Positions 43,105-51,226 of a stretch of DNA of 64,000 nt are shown piece by piece (positions within the stretch are counted from its first letter, which is position 1; the number at the start of each line of letters is the position of its first letter). Below the pieces are notes generated by a model. That model did not search any database. It saw nothing but the letters and a program-made list of their open reading frames with translations, and was not told where the DNA came from. The translations under genes and the position numbers were made by a program. The stretch spans positions 124,001 through 188,000 of the forward strand of contig NZ_CP103288.1 in assembly GCF_024758005.1 (NCBI RefSeq), in the 5' to 3' direction. Origin of the DNA: Pseudarthrobacter sp. NS4 (GTDB taxonomy: Bacteria > Actinomycetota > Actinomycetes > Actinomycetales > Micrococcaceae).

Positions 43105-43746
43105 TCAGGGGTGTTCGATCCAGCAGGCGAGGATGGTGGTGGAGAGCTGGTAGGCCAGGGCGTTCCTGGTGATGTTGTCCGGTCCCAAAGTGGCAGGCAG
43201 GTCTGTGGCGTCCACCTGGAGCACGAAACTGTCCTTCTGGAAGACCGCTGACCCGTCAGCGGTTTCGTAAGCCGGGAAGCCGAGGTTCGCGAGGCCTTCG
43301 ATGGGTGTGGCGTCTTTTGCGAGGGCCTGCATCGCATCGAAGTAGGTCAGTGCCGTGGCTTGGTTCTTGGCTTCCTTGACGGAGATGACCAGGTCCCCTT
43401 CGTCCAGGTGGTACGTGCAGGTGAACGTGCTGTCGGCCCAGTCGTTGATGGTGTGCGGGTCCTGCTCAAGGTCCAGAATCGCTGTCAGCCGGTCCATGGG
43501 CTGATCACCGCAGACCATCAGGGCAGCCTCGCTGGGCCCGTCGATCGTGGTGGCGCCGGGTGATGATGTTCCGCCGTGGTGCCCGCCGCCGTGGCTGTCC
43601 GTGTGCCCGGCCTCGGGTGAAGTCACGGCAGGGGCCGATGTCGGGAGGGCTGATGGTGCGGTAACGGATCCGGCCGCTGTGGCGCAGCCCGAGAGCAGCA
43701 GGGCCGAGACTGCCAAGGAAGCCAGCAAAGGCTTGTGCTGTTTCAT
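43105..43746 (-). CDS. Lipoprotein with His/Gly-rich linker, unknown function
   Basis: 213 residues. Signal peptide with lipobox LLSGC, then a Ser/Thr/Pro linker holding HTDSHGGGHHGG, a likely metal-binding patch, then a globular domain with one Cys pair (MVCGDQP and FTCTYHL) and a late Cys near the end (ILACWIEHP). The domain resembles small actinobacterial lipoproteins of the DUF3558 kind only loosely. It lies between the sortase and cupredoxin A genes in the same operon. Confidence 0.78.
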   Translation of the reverse strand: MKQHKPLLASLAVSALLLSGCATAAGSVTAPSALPTSAPAVTSPEAGHTDSHGGGHHGGTSSPGATTIDGPSEAALMVCGDQPMDRLTAILDLEQDPHTINDWADSTFTCTYHLDEGDLVISVKEAKNQATALTYFDAMQALAKDATPIEGLANLGFPAYETADGSAVFQKDSFVLQVDATDLPATLGPDNITRNALAYQLSTTILACWIEHP

Positions 43747-43794
43747 CGCTCTTTCCATCCTGACCGCCCCCGCACCTGGGGTTCGCGGCCGTTG

Positions 43795-44496
43795 TCAGGC
43801 TTTGAGGGTGGCGTAGATGACGTAGTTGTCATCAAATTCCCCGGTGGCGGCGTCATAGCCGTCGCAGGTGATGAGCCGCAGCTCGGACCCGGGAGTGTTG
43901 CCGTAGACCTTCAGGGTGGGGAACTCGTCTTTGGGGTAGAGCTCGCCGCGGTCAACGATGAACACGGCAGTGCTGCCATCAGCCCGGGAAACGGTCATTT
44001 CAGCGCCGGGGGTGAGTTTGCGCAGGTCCGCGAAAACACCACCACGGCCGTTCGGTGAGTTCACGTGGCCCAGCAGCACTGAAGGTCCGCGTTCCCCCGG
44101 GGTGGGGGAACCGTCGTACCAGCTCGCGGGTGCGCCGTTGCCGTCGTCCTGGGGCACCTGAAGGGAGCCGTTCTCCTCCAGTCCCAGGTGGATCAGGTCC
44201 GTGCGGACCGAGATCGAGGGAATGGTCAGGGTGACGGGAGCCGAAGCGGCCATGACCGACGGAAGCTGCTGTCCGGGCGGGGCCGCCGCGGGGGCCGGTG
44301 CCGGGACGGACGCAGGCGGGGGAGCGCTGGGAGTGCCAGGCGCAGCAGAAGCTGAGACCGAGGCCGAAGGTGCCGATCCGGCATCCGGGGTGGCGGCGGA
44401 CCCGCCGCCGCAGCCGGCCAGGGTGAGCAGGAGCAGAACCCCGGCCGCCGTGGAGGCCAAGGGGCCTGCGCGGTGGCCGGGGTTCTTGGGTGTCAC
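43795..44496 (-). CDS. Class F sortase
   Basis: Cysteine transpeptidase of the actinobacterial class F, 233 residues. It has a signal/anchor region (with LTLAGC, a possible lipobox), a long Pro/Ala/Ser linker to about residue 80, and the sortase barrel. The catalytic His lies in LLGHVNSPN and Cys in LRLITCDG. The strand that normally carries the catalytic Arg reads GEFDDNYVIYATL, and I do not see the Arg at its usual place. The GTG at 44496 is 24 bp after the CHRD gene, a probable partner. Confidence 0.88.
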   Translation of the reverse strand: MTPKNPGHRAGPLASTAAGVLLLLTLAGCGGGSAATPDAGSAPSASVSASAAPGTPSAPPPASVPAPAPAAAPPGQQLPSVMAASAPVTLTIPSISVRTDLIHLGLEENGSLQVPQDDGNGAPASWYDGSPTPGERGPSVLLGHVNSPNGRGGVFADLRKLTPGAEMTVSRADGSTAVFIVDRGELYPKDEFPTLKVYGNTPGSELRLITCDGYDAATGEFDDNYVIYATLKA

Positions 44497-44520
44497 TGTA
44501 GTGATCCGATCAGCTCGTGC

Positions 44521-45288
44521 TTAGGCTGCTGCGGAGGTGCGGCGGCGGACAACGTAGGCTCCGCCGGCGAGGGCGACAAGTACCAGGCCGCCACCGAGAG
44601 CGAGGGCTCCGGTGTCGGTACCGGTTTCGGTGACAATGCCGGTCGCAGCGCCGCCTGCGGGCATTTTCATCTGCCCGGCCGTCAAGGTCCCGCACAGGGC
44701 GGGGGAGGTGGCGGCAAGCGGAAGGCTCGGAACGATATCGCTCTTCGCCGCCTGCGCGGCAGGGCTCAACGTGGCCGGGTCAAGGCCGTGGACAACCACC
44801 ACTGCGGTGCCTGCTTCCAGGGAAGCCTTGGTCTCGGCGTTCAGTTCGAACGTGCGGTCAATGGTGTAGGCAGCGCCCTGGCCGGCGAGCTTGAGGTCAG
44901 TACCGGCTGCCGGGCTGGTGTCCCCGCTGGTGGACAAGGTGGTGAGGATGGGGCCGTAGGCCGGGTCACCCTCGGTGGTGTTGATGACGCCGTCACCGTC
45001 CTTGTCAGCGGACGGGTCCGGGCAGGTGCCCTGCTTGCCGCCGTGGATGTGCTGGACGTGCGGGTACGGGGCGTCCATGAACGTTGCCGGCAGGCCGGAA
45101 ACGTTCAGGACGACGTGGGCCTGGTTGCCCGTGACGTCAACGGTGACGGTGCCAGAGGCTGAGCTGCCGTTCAGCTGGCCCAGGGTGGTCTGGTAGGACT
45201 GGTCAGCGGCCATGGCCGGGGAACCGGAAAGGGCAAGGACGCCCAAAGCGAGAGTGGGAACTGCCATAAAGCGGAGTGTCTTATTCAT
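44521..45288 (-). CDS. CHRD-domain surface protein with C-terminal anchor
   Basis: 255 residues. Cleavable signal peptide (AMA-A near 28), a CHRD domain (YQTTLGQLNGSSASGTVTVD ... HVQHIHGG), a calcium-loop-like insert DPSADKDGDGVINTTEGD, and a C-terminal hydrophobic segment followed by VVRRRTSAAA. Before that segment lies VTETGTDTG, which resembles a sortase signal but is not canonical LPxTG. The neighbouring class F sortase may process it (inference). The ATG at 45288 follows AGGAGA, and a SigK-type promoter lies upstream. Confidence 0.88.
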   Translation of the reverse strand: MNKTLRFMAVPTLALGVLALSGSPAMAADQSYQTTLGQLNGSSASGTVTVDVTGNQAHVVLNVSGLPATFMDAPYPHVQHIHGGKQGTCPDPSADKDGDGVINTTEGDPAYGPILTTLSTSGDTSPAAGTDLKLAGQGAAYTIDRTFELNAETKASLEAGTAVVVVHGLDPATLSPAAQAAKSDIVPSLPLAATSPALCGTLTAGQMKMPAGGAATGIVTETGTDTGALALGGGLVLVALAGGAYVVRRRTSAAA

Positions 45289-45348
45289 TGGAAAGATCTC
45301 CTCATACACGCGCGTGTGATGTTGATGCCCCCAAGAGGGGACAACAGT

Positions 45349-45376
45349 ACTTCGCAACCGCTCCGGAAAAGGATGG
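45349..45376 (-). promoter_or_regulatory. SigK-type promoter 2
   Basis: Minus strand: -35 CCATCC (45371-45376), 16-bp spacer, -10 CGAAGT (45349-45354), pointing at the CHRD gene with a leader of about 55 nt. Closest of the three to the described SigK consensus. Confidence 0.68.
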
Positions 45377-45462
45377 GTGCCCATGTGGCTCAATTCACAT
45401 TTTTTGGGCATGCTGCCGCTTAACGGCTCCAGGCACACTTCAAATGTCCTGATCTGGCTGGT

Positions 45463-45936
45463 TTAAGCAGCCGAGGCGCCGCGGCCCCGGCCCCGGGCAA
45501 CCCGCCCTGATCCAGCCTGGCTCCTGTGCAGCAGGGCGTACCCGGCCACCGCAAGTGCCCCGGCGGCCGCTTCCGCGACGGCAGTGATGACCTTGGCCGT
45601 GTACCAGACCGGTTCATACATCGAAGGCAACGGCCCGATAGCCGGGACCTGGACATACCGGTAAAGGATGACCCCAGCCAGGGACGACAACGCCACCACG
45701 GCAGCAGCAGCGAAAGCCGTACGGGAGCCTTTGAGCAGCACGAACACCGCTGCCAGGGCAGCGGCTCCGGCCTGGACCAAAAACAAGGTGCCCTGGCCGA
45801 CGCCACCGGGGGCCGCCTGCTGGTAGCCCGGGGCGAGCTGGACATGGATCACGGCGCTGACCACCAGACCCGCCGCGACACCGGCACGCAACACCCACAG
45901 GGACCGGTCATGCGCTTTCACTCCAGGGTGGTTCAT
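45463..45936 (-). CDS. Four-helix membrane protein
   Basis: 157 residues, four predicted membrane segments (LRAGVAAGLVVSAVIHVQLA; FLVQAGAAALAAVFVLLK; FAAAAVVALSSLAGVILY; ITAVAEAAAGALAVAGY), Arg-rich tail. I do not recognise a named family. The start overlaps the stop of the cupredoxin B gene as ATGA, so the two proteins are made together and may interact at the membrane. Confidence 0.82.
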   Translation of the reverse strand: MNHPGVKAHDRSLWVLRAGVAAGLVVSAVIHVQLAPGYQQAAPGGVGQGTLFLVQAGAAALAAVFVLLKGSRTAFAAAAVVALSSLAGVILYRYVQVPAIGPLPSMYEPVWYTAKVITAVAEAAAGALAVAGYALLHRSQAGSGRVARGRGRGASAA

Positions 45937-46325
45937 TTCACGACCAGCCTCCCGGTCATCTGCGGATGGAAGGTGCAAATGATCTCGTACTCACCCGGGG
46001 CATCAGGCGCCTGGACGATCGCCGTTCCGCCTCCCGGGACCTCCACATCGAACCCGCCCTCGTCCTTGGCAGTGACGGTGTGCGGGGCGCTGTCAGCGTT
46101 CGTCACCGTCACCATCGACCCCGGCTTCACCGAGCCCGGAACCTCATACTTGAAATCCTTAACAGTGATGACCGCTGCGCCGGCCTGTGCCGATCCATTC
46201 GCTGACGGGGCAGCGGAACCGGCTCCGGGCGGGGCGGAATAGTCCCCGCCCTGTCCGGCGCACCCGGTAATGGCCACCAACGACACGGCGGTGACCAGGG
46301 TCAGACTCCGGTTGATCCTTTTCAT
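45933..46325 (-). CDS. Cupredoxin lipoprotein B
   Basis: 130-residue type 1 copper lipoprotein: signal peptide with lipobox AITGC, short linker, cupredoxin domain from about residue 50. Ligands: His in APHTVTAKD and Cys-x2-His-x2-Met in CTFHPQMTG. It is the first gene of the operon that runs through the four-helix protein, CHRD, sortase, lipoprotein and cupredoxin A. AGGGG lies eight bases before the ATG, and a SigK-type promoter variant lies upstream. Confidence 0.92.
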   Translation of the reverse strand: MKRINRSLTLVTAVSLVAITGCAGQGGDYSAPPGAGSAAPSANGSAQAGAAVITVKDFKYEVPGSVKPGSMVTVTNADSAPHTVTAKDEGGFDVEVPGGGTAIVQAPDAPGEYEIICTFHPQMTGRLVVK

Positions 46326-46398
46326 GACAAACCCCTTCGAAGGGGATGTGTCCTCCACCCGCCGGTCGGCGCGCCCATCAGGAAACTACCCCACAGGC

Positions 46399-46426
46399 TA
46401 TTCGTCACGCCTACGCGCATGGACTG
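46399..46426 (-). promoter_or_regulatory. SigK-type promoter 3 (variant)
   Basis: Minus strand: -35 CAGTCC (46421-46426), 16-bp spacer, -10 CGAATA (46399-46404), pointing at cupredoxin B. The -35 differs from CCATCC, so this one is weaker evidence than the other two. Confidence 0.5.
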
Positions 46427-46588
46427 CCGGTCACGATGAGAACCCCTTCCCGGGATTGTTGTTCCCGGGGCAACTGCTTCCGGCGCCGGGCTAGGCGCGT
46501 GGCCGGTTCCCGCTGTAGATTTCCTGCATCGGTGCGACTGGCTCGAAAGCGCATCGCTCCTGACATGCGTTGATGAAAGAGAGCTGCC

Positions 46589-46846
46589 ATGAGTCATCCT
46601 CACTTTGAGGTTTTTCTCGCCCAGGCCATTGACGAAGAACGGCACAAGGAGGATGGCCTTAGCCCGGATGAGCTGTACGGGCTTTACACGAGCTGGTGTC
46701 TGCTGAACAGGGAGGAAGCCCAGGCTCCCGAGGCCCTCTGGGAGGCTCTGAAGGCCCACCGGATCAAACCCGGGCACAACCATGTGGGGATGAAAGGCCC
46801 GGCAGCCGCGAACTACATCATCGCCAGCGCACCCGACCTGGTCTGA
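46589..46846 (+). CDS. Small soluble protein, unknown function
   Basis: 85 residues, mixed charge, with DEERHKEDGLSPDELYGLYT and a C-terminal HRIKPGHNHVGMKGPAA. No signal peptide or membrane segment. AAAGAGAG precedes the ATG at good spacing, which supports translation. I do not recognise the family. Confidence 0.65.
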   Translation: MSHPHFEVFLAQAIDEERHKEDGLSPDELYGLYTSWCLLNREEAQAPEALWEALKAHRIKPGHNHVGMKGPAAANYIIASAPDLV

Positions 46847-46896
46847 CCGAACAGAGCGACCGCCGCAAACCCTAGCAACCGGTAGCGGTGCCCGGG

Positions 46897-47094
46897 TCAG
46901 GCGGATATTTCTTCGAGTACCCAGGTGAGGATTTTCAGGTCGAAGGGGCTCCGTTCGTACACCCCGTACAGGTAGGCCTGGAACTCGAAGAACTGGGCAT
47001 CGCCGCCGTTGGCCCAGTACCTTACCCACAGCTCGTGGAGGTACCCCGCGTCCTGTTCAATAAGCTTTCGCGCCGTCAGTCGTGGATCTTCCAT
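46897..47094 (-). CDS. Small soluble protein, unknown function
   Basis: 65 residues, acidic and aromatic-rich (YLHELWVRYWANGGDAQFFE, FDLKILTWVLEEIS), probably helical. The ATG at 47094 follows GGAG; the frame is open to 47175 without a better start. Convergent with the gene at 46589. No family recognised. Confidence 0.6.
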   Translation of the reverse strand: MEDPRLTARKLIEQDAGYLHELWVRYWANGGDAQFFEFQAYLYGVYERSPFDLKILTWVLEEISA

Positions 47095-47244
47095 AACAAG
47101 TGCTCCGTAAAGCCCGCGGCTTGGTGGCGCGGCGTATAGTCTCCCACCCTTTGCCGCCACTGCTGGAGCTAGCATCCATGATGTCAGGTCCCGCCGCCCA
47201 AATCATTCGGTCCCGGAGGGGTTGTGGCATGCCTTCCCCAAAAA

Positions 47245-47281
47245 GGCGTTACCTACTTCCCCCATAAAAGTAGGTAACGCC
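47245..47281. repeat. Perfect 14-bp inverted repeat
   Basis: GGCGTTACCTACTT (47245-47258) and its exact complement (47268-47281) are separated by nine bases. No T-run follows. It lies about 150 bp upstream of the gene at 47094, in a gene-poor gap. It could be a protein-binding palindrome, an element end or an mRNA structure. Confidence 0.7.
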
Positions 47282-47556
47282 CCCACAGCAGCCCCTAACG
47301 GGAGAGGACAATCCTGGGAACAGATCGGCAAGAGAACCTTCGTCCGCAACGGAAGAACCCTGCCCGCGCCGCTGCACCGGCTGTACTACCCGGAATGGTC
47401 CGGCAGGCTCAGCAGGAAGAAGGCCGCCCACCGTCATTGTCTGCAGCCCGGCGGATCCCCATACGCCTTCTGGACTTCCGGTGCAATGACCGGATCCGAT
47501 GCATCCACTGAACATCCACTCGATGTCGTAATCAGTCACCTGTAGCGTCTTTCAAG

Positions 47557-47590
47557 GAAAGCCCATCGGTCCCCCCATCGGTGGGCTTTC
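47557..47590. terminator. Terminator-like hairpin
   Basis: GAAAGCCCA (47557-47565) pairs with TGGGCTTTC (47582-47590) around a loop containing two CCCATCGG-type repeats; TTG follows on the plus strand. A candidate bidirectional terminator, although no clear gene precedes it. Confidence 0.55.
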
Positions 47591-48196
47591 TTGCGTTTAT
47601 CGGCAAGTGCCGGACGGAAACCGAGGACCGTACCGTCGCGGGCCCGGTCATCCCATCGAGGAGGTCCTTGAAAGGACCGAGCGGAATACCGGGTAAATCT
47701 ATGCATCATCGACCAGAAACCCCAGCCTTCCCCAGCCGAGCAGCAAGTACTCCGGACACCCGCCACAAACGGCCGAAAACGACATCGACACAACGGAGCT
47801 GTCGCCGTACTATCCACTTTCTCAAAGACCATGAGTTCCAAGAACAGTTCGAATGGAGCGCAGCATTTGGCTGCGGCCCACATCCTGGTCCTGCCCCGCC
47901 CCGTCAGCCCTGTTTATGAAACTGGAGGCTCTGCCTGCGAAACCGGGTGAGGCTAGGGCACGGCCGGTCTGCAGCACTGAATTGTGCCGGCTGTCGAAGC
48001 AGTTGCGCGCAGACGGGATCAAGCTCCCCGTGCCTGCGGTGCAGACGCTGCAGGCACGAGCGGATGTACTTCCTGGGGAAGGAAAGCCGTGGACGACAGG
48101 TGCCCCTGCGCCCCACCACTGGGCTTGGATGGCTGGCTTAGCCAACCAGGGAGGCCGGGCGACCGTCCGAGCAGACAATGGGCTGACGCTCATCTT
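47591..48196. other. Gene-poor gap
   Basis: Open frames exist on both strands (for example plus 47853-48200) but none has a convincing ribosome-binding site or family pattern. I see no repeats beyond the hairpins listed just upstream. Confidence 0.45.
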
Positions 48197-49087
48197 TTAG
48201 TTGGTGTCTGCAGGCCGGAATGTGGCCCCTGCATCGCTGGACAGGACCAGCCCTTCGGTGGTCGCGGCCCAGATCCACGGTTTGCCTTCGGTTTGTTTGA
48301 CGGCGGTCACCGCCTGGACCTTTCCCTCGATCTGTCCGGTGCGGGACCAGGTGCTTCCGGCGTCGGCTGAGTAGTGGACGGAACCGTCCGGTTCGATGCC
48401 GACGACTTCGGTGCCGCCGGCGAACGTGGCGAACTGGATGATGGGGGCCGTGGTGTTCAGTTCCCAGGTTTTCCCGCCGTCGGTGGAGCGTTGGAGCCCT
48501 TCACGGGTGGTGGCAAGAACGGTGTCGGTTTCCGGGGTTCCGGCCAGAACGGCGGGAACGAATTCGGTGCTGGCTGCAGACCAGGTTTTTCCGTCGGGGC
48601 TGGTCTGGAGCGTCCCGTCGTAGGCGACTATTCCGGACTTCGTTGCCGCTAGGGCATGGAAGTCCGATTCGCCTTGGCGGGAGAGTTGCTCCCATGTTTT
48701 GCCGCCGTCCACAGATTTGATCAGGCCCATCGGGTTGGGCAGGTCCGAGCCGGGGCCAGGATGCCCTGAGGCGTAAAACACCCCATTGTCACCGGCTGCG
48801 GTGAAGCCCATCAGGTCATTGGTGTCCCCGATTTGGGTGGCGGGGGATTTGGTGACGTCAAAGAGGCCTTCATGGGTAGCCAGCAACACCTGGTCCGTTT
48901 CGCCGTTGACACTCAGACCATGGATGTGGGAGCTGGGAAGACCGGTGGCCGCAGCGGACGGTACATTATCGGCGTCCTGTGAGGCGGTTGTTGAGCCCGG
49001 GGAGCAGGCGGACAGGGTGAGCGCAAGGGCTGCGGCTGCGGCGAGGGCAGTAAGGGGCCGGCGGCGGGTCATAGAGTGCAGGGACAC
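48197..49087 (-). CDS. BNR-repeat lipoprotein, F510_1955-type
   Basis: 296-residue secreted lipoprotein with a beta-propeller of sialidase-type (BNR) repeats: SVDGGKTWEQL, SPDGKTWSAA, STDGGKTWELN, SADAGSTWSRT, SSDAGATF. Lipobox LSAC. The start HIHGLSVNGETDQVLLATHEG is typical of the F510_1955 family often seen near copper genes. The GTG at 49087 is chosen because GGAG lies six bases before it; ATG 49072 is the alternative. It follows a small membrane protein gene under a BlaI-type operator. Confidence 0.87.
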   Translation of the reverse strand: MSLHSMTRRRPLTALAAAAALALTLSACSPGSTTASQDADNVPSAAATGLPSSHIHGLSVNGETDQVLLATHEGLFDVTKSPATQIGDTNDLMGFTAAGDNGVFYASGHPGPGSDLPNPMGLIKSVDGGKTWEQLSRQGESDFHALAATKSGIVAYDGTLQTSPDGKTWSAASTEFVPAVLAGTPETDTVLATTREGLQRSTDGGKTWELNTTAPIIQFATFAGGTEVVGIEPDGSVHYSADAGSTWSRTGQIEGKVQAVTAVKQTEGKPWIWAATTEGLVLSSDAGATFRPADTN

Positions 49088-49250
49088 GGGAAACTCCAAA
49101 ACGGGACTTGGGAAATTTTGGGAAAGCCTGGCTGCCGTGGAAGAGGCCGCTGCCGGAGGTGCGCTGGTTGTAGGGTGGCCGGCAGGTCTTTATTTCATCC
49201 AGGACATGCTGTGTGCTGCGTGTGCATGTCAGCGCAGCTGGCAGCAGCTT

Positions 49251-49562
49251 CTAGCTCGTCAGGTTATCTTCTCGATCTCGGGGATGTGGGCCGCTTTGAC
49301 CCTGGTGGCGCCATACCGGCCCATGGCGATGAACAGCGTGCTGATGCCCTGGGGTCCGCTCCGGGACGCGGTTCCCGGAGGCTGCCGCGTCCTCTGCCGG
49401 TGCGGGGCGAAGGGCTTCGATCTGGGCGCGCAGCCTTGCCAGTTCTTGTTCCTGGCCAGGTGTGGCGGGCTGTTCTCTGCGGCCGCGCATCATGAACCAC
49501 ATCATCAGCCCCATGCCGACTGGGCAGGCCAGCACGGCAACGACGAGAAGCAACTGTTCCAT
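49251..49562 (-). CDS. Small membrane protein with short coiled coil
   Basis: 103 residues. One N-terminal membrane segment (LLLVVAVLACPVGMGLMMWF, Met-rich), an Arg-rich junction, then a short heptad region ELARLRAQIEALRP and a polar tail. The tail after about residue 60 is low-complexity and may be shifted relative to homologues. A BlaI-type operator lies about 100 bp upstream, and the BNR lipoprotein follows. Confidence 0.7.
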   Translation of the reverse strand: MEQLLLVVAVLACPVGMGLMMWFMMRGRREQPATPGQEQELARLRAQIEALRPAPAEDAAASGNRVPERTPGHQHAVHRHGPVWRHQGQSGPHPRDREDNLTS

Positions 49563-49659
49563 GGGGGTCCTTAACGCTTAGAGGAATGAGCGGCAGCCGA
49601 ACAGGTGCGCGTGCAGCAGCGAGACGTCTGGGCAGCCCCTCCGAAACCAGGTTTCGAAA

Positions 49660-49682
49660 ACTAAGTACCTAAGTAGTTTAGG
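49660..49682. promoter_or_regulatory. BlaI-type operator 2
   Basis: A 23-bp site with core CCTAAGTAGTTTAGG, preceded by an extra CTAAG half-site. It is 19 of 23 identical to the site at 51131-51153. It lies upstream of the small membrane protein gene on the minus strand, next to a short CGAAACC/GGTTTCG palindrome (49642-49656). Confidence 0.75.
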
Positions 49683-49728
49683 AGATGAGGTTATTGGTGT
49701 CCAGCCCGGGATGGGGTGAACGTCCGCT

Positions 49729-50712
49729 TCAGGGGCCGGGGGAGCTGGCGGAGACGATCGTATCGGGGCAGAGGTTGTGTCCGGCCGCGGCTGCCGCGGG
49801 TCCTCCCAGCAGCAGCACCGGGAGCGCGAACAGTGCGGCGACGGCCAGGGAGCCGGCCGTCGTCCGGGCGCGACCCAGGGGGTTGTGTGGGGGGATGAGC
49901 CGGCGCACTCGTGCGGCGGCGCCGGCGCCTCCGGCTGCAAGGGCGACGGCCGGGAGTGGGGTCTTTCCTGGGGAGGCGACGGCCAGCAGGGCCCCGGCGA
50001 CGGTGAGGCGCCCGGACCGGGCGGCCGCTGCATCATCGGCCCGTAGTTCGATCAGCCTTGCCGTCTCTGCGGAGGCGAGCCGGAACAGTGCAATTGCGGG
50101 GAAAGCGGCTGCCAGTGCACGGGAAAGGCCCAGGATCAGATCGTGCCGCTCGGAGAGGTGGGCATGTTCGTGGGCCAGGACCGCGTCCAATTGCGCGTCG
50201 TCCAGGGCCTGCAGTGCCGCCGTTGTCACAACGGTGCGCCGCCGCCTTCCGGGCAGGCAGTAAACGGTCGATTCGTCCGAGTCCAAAACAATGACGCCGG
50301 GGTGGGCATCGTCGCGTCCGACGATGTCGAGGATCCTTCCGTGGCGGGCGCGCTCCCGGGCCATGTCCCCCAGGGCCGAGCCGAAGCACCACAGCGTGCG
50401 GGCGAGGATGCCCAGGGCGAGGGCGGCGCCTGTGGCGCCGGCGGCAGCTCCGCCGGGGGATGCGTACTGCTCCTGGATGGCCATGACGCAGGCCTCCAGC
50501 AGCCCGGCGAGGTCCCTGCTCACGCCCGCTATCGGGAATGTCAGGGCCGTCCCGGCCAGTGTGACGGAGGCCAGCGCGGTGACGGTAAGGGCCTGCCATG
50601 CAGCGATGGCCAGCCGGGGGGACCTGTCCGCCCAGGACCCTGCCTGCAGTAGTCGCGGTCCGGCCAGGGCGAGCGTGAGAGCGTAGGCGAGGAGGGACAG
50701 TGCGGCGATCAT
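49729..50712 (-). CDS. M56-family membrane metallopeptidase (BlaR1-like)
   Basis: 327 residues with four or five membrane segments and the zinc protease motif HEHAH (181-185) in AVLAHEHAHLSERHD; a downstream ELRADD supplies the third ligand. No penicillin-binding sensor domain is attached, unlike classical BlaR1, so the sensed signal is unknown. Such proteases cleave the partner BlaI repressor. The start overlaps the blaI-like stop as ATGA. Confidence 0.92.
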   Translation of the reverse strand: MIAALSLLAYALTLALAGPRLLQAGSWADRSPRLAIAAWQALTVTALASVTLAGTALTFPIAGVSRDLAGLLEACVMAIQEQYASPGGAAAGATGAALALGILARTLWCFGSALGDMARERARHGRILDIVGRDDAHPGVIVLDSDESTVYCLPGRRRRTVVTTAALQALDDAQLDAVLAHEHAHLSERHDLILGLSRALAAAFPAIALFRLASAETARLIELRADDAAAARSGRLTVAGALLAVASPGKTPLPAVALAAGGAGAAARVRRLIPPHNPLGRARTTAGSLAVAALFALPVLLLGGPAAAAAGHNLCPDTIVSASSPGP

Positions 50713-51074
50713 GACTTCGCGTCCTGCTTCCTGGCTGCGCTGAGGAGCCGGTGCAGTTCCTCGGCTTCCTCGGGGCGTATCCCCTCTACGAAGCCGACGA
50801 GGGCGGCGGTCCGGTCATCGGTCAGCGAGAGTGCTTCTGTAACGAGTCCGGCAACATAGCTGTCCCGCCCCGCGGCTGCTCCGTAGCGGAAGGCCCGGCC
50901 GTCGCGTTCCTTCGTCAGCCAGCCCTTGCGGTAGAGGATCTCGGTCACGGTGTGCACCGTGTTGTAGGCCAGGCTCCGGTCCAGCCCCTCAAGGACCTCC
51001 CGGACCAGCAATGGCCGGTCCGCGCGCCAAATCTGCTCCATGATGGCGCTCTCCAGATCACCAAACTTTGGCAT
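50709..51074 (-). CDS. BlaI/MecI/CopY-family repressor
   Basis: 121-residue winged-helix repressor (FGDLESAIMEQIWRADRPLLVREVLEGL ... NTVHTVTEILYRKGWL), with a C-terminal dimerisation and cleavage part. The ATG at 51074 is preceded by GGAGG at four bases; a longer in-frame start at 51131 would run into the operator. Translationally coupled to the M56 protease. It probably binds the two matching operators at 49660 and 51131 and so controls the copper-related genes on both sides. Confidence 0.92.
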   Translation of the reverse strand: MPKFGDLESAIMEQIWRADRPLLVREVLEGLDRSLAYNTVHTVTEILYRKGWLTKERDGRAFRYGAAAGRDSYVAGLVTEALSLTDDRTAALVGFVEGIRPEEAEELHRLLSAARKQDAKS

Positions 51075-51130
51075 GCTGCCTCCTCGGCCTTGTTCCCTAC
51101 CAAGGATAGGAGATGGGCCGGAGGATTGCA

Positions 51131-51153
51131 CCTAAGCACCTAAGTAAGTTAGG
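51131..51153. promoter_or_regulatory. BlaI-type operator 1
   Basis: A 23-bp site with core CCTAAGTAAGTTAGG and an extra CCTAAG half-site, lying between the divergent repressor and DUF3105 genes. On the plus strand TTGCAC and TAGGTT (18-bp spacing) would make a promoter overlapped by the site. Matching copy at 49660-49682. Confidence 0.78.
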
Positions 51154-51226
51154 TTTATCTGGCAATGCCGGACCTTCGGCGAACGAAGCGCCGGTCTCCG
51201 GAGCCATTCAAGCAAAGGACCCAGGG

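Noticed and set aside
47249..47539. Minus-strand frame with Cys residues (FSGCIGSGHCTG) suggesting a small iron-sulfur protein
   Set aside because: Cys spacing does not match a known ferredoxin pattern, third-position base use is not gene-like, and the frame runs into the 47245 hairpin.
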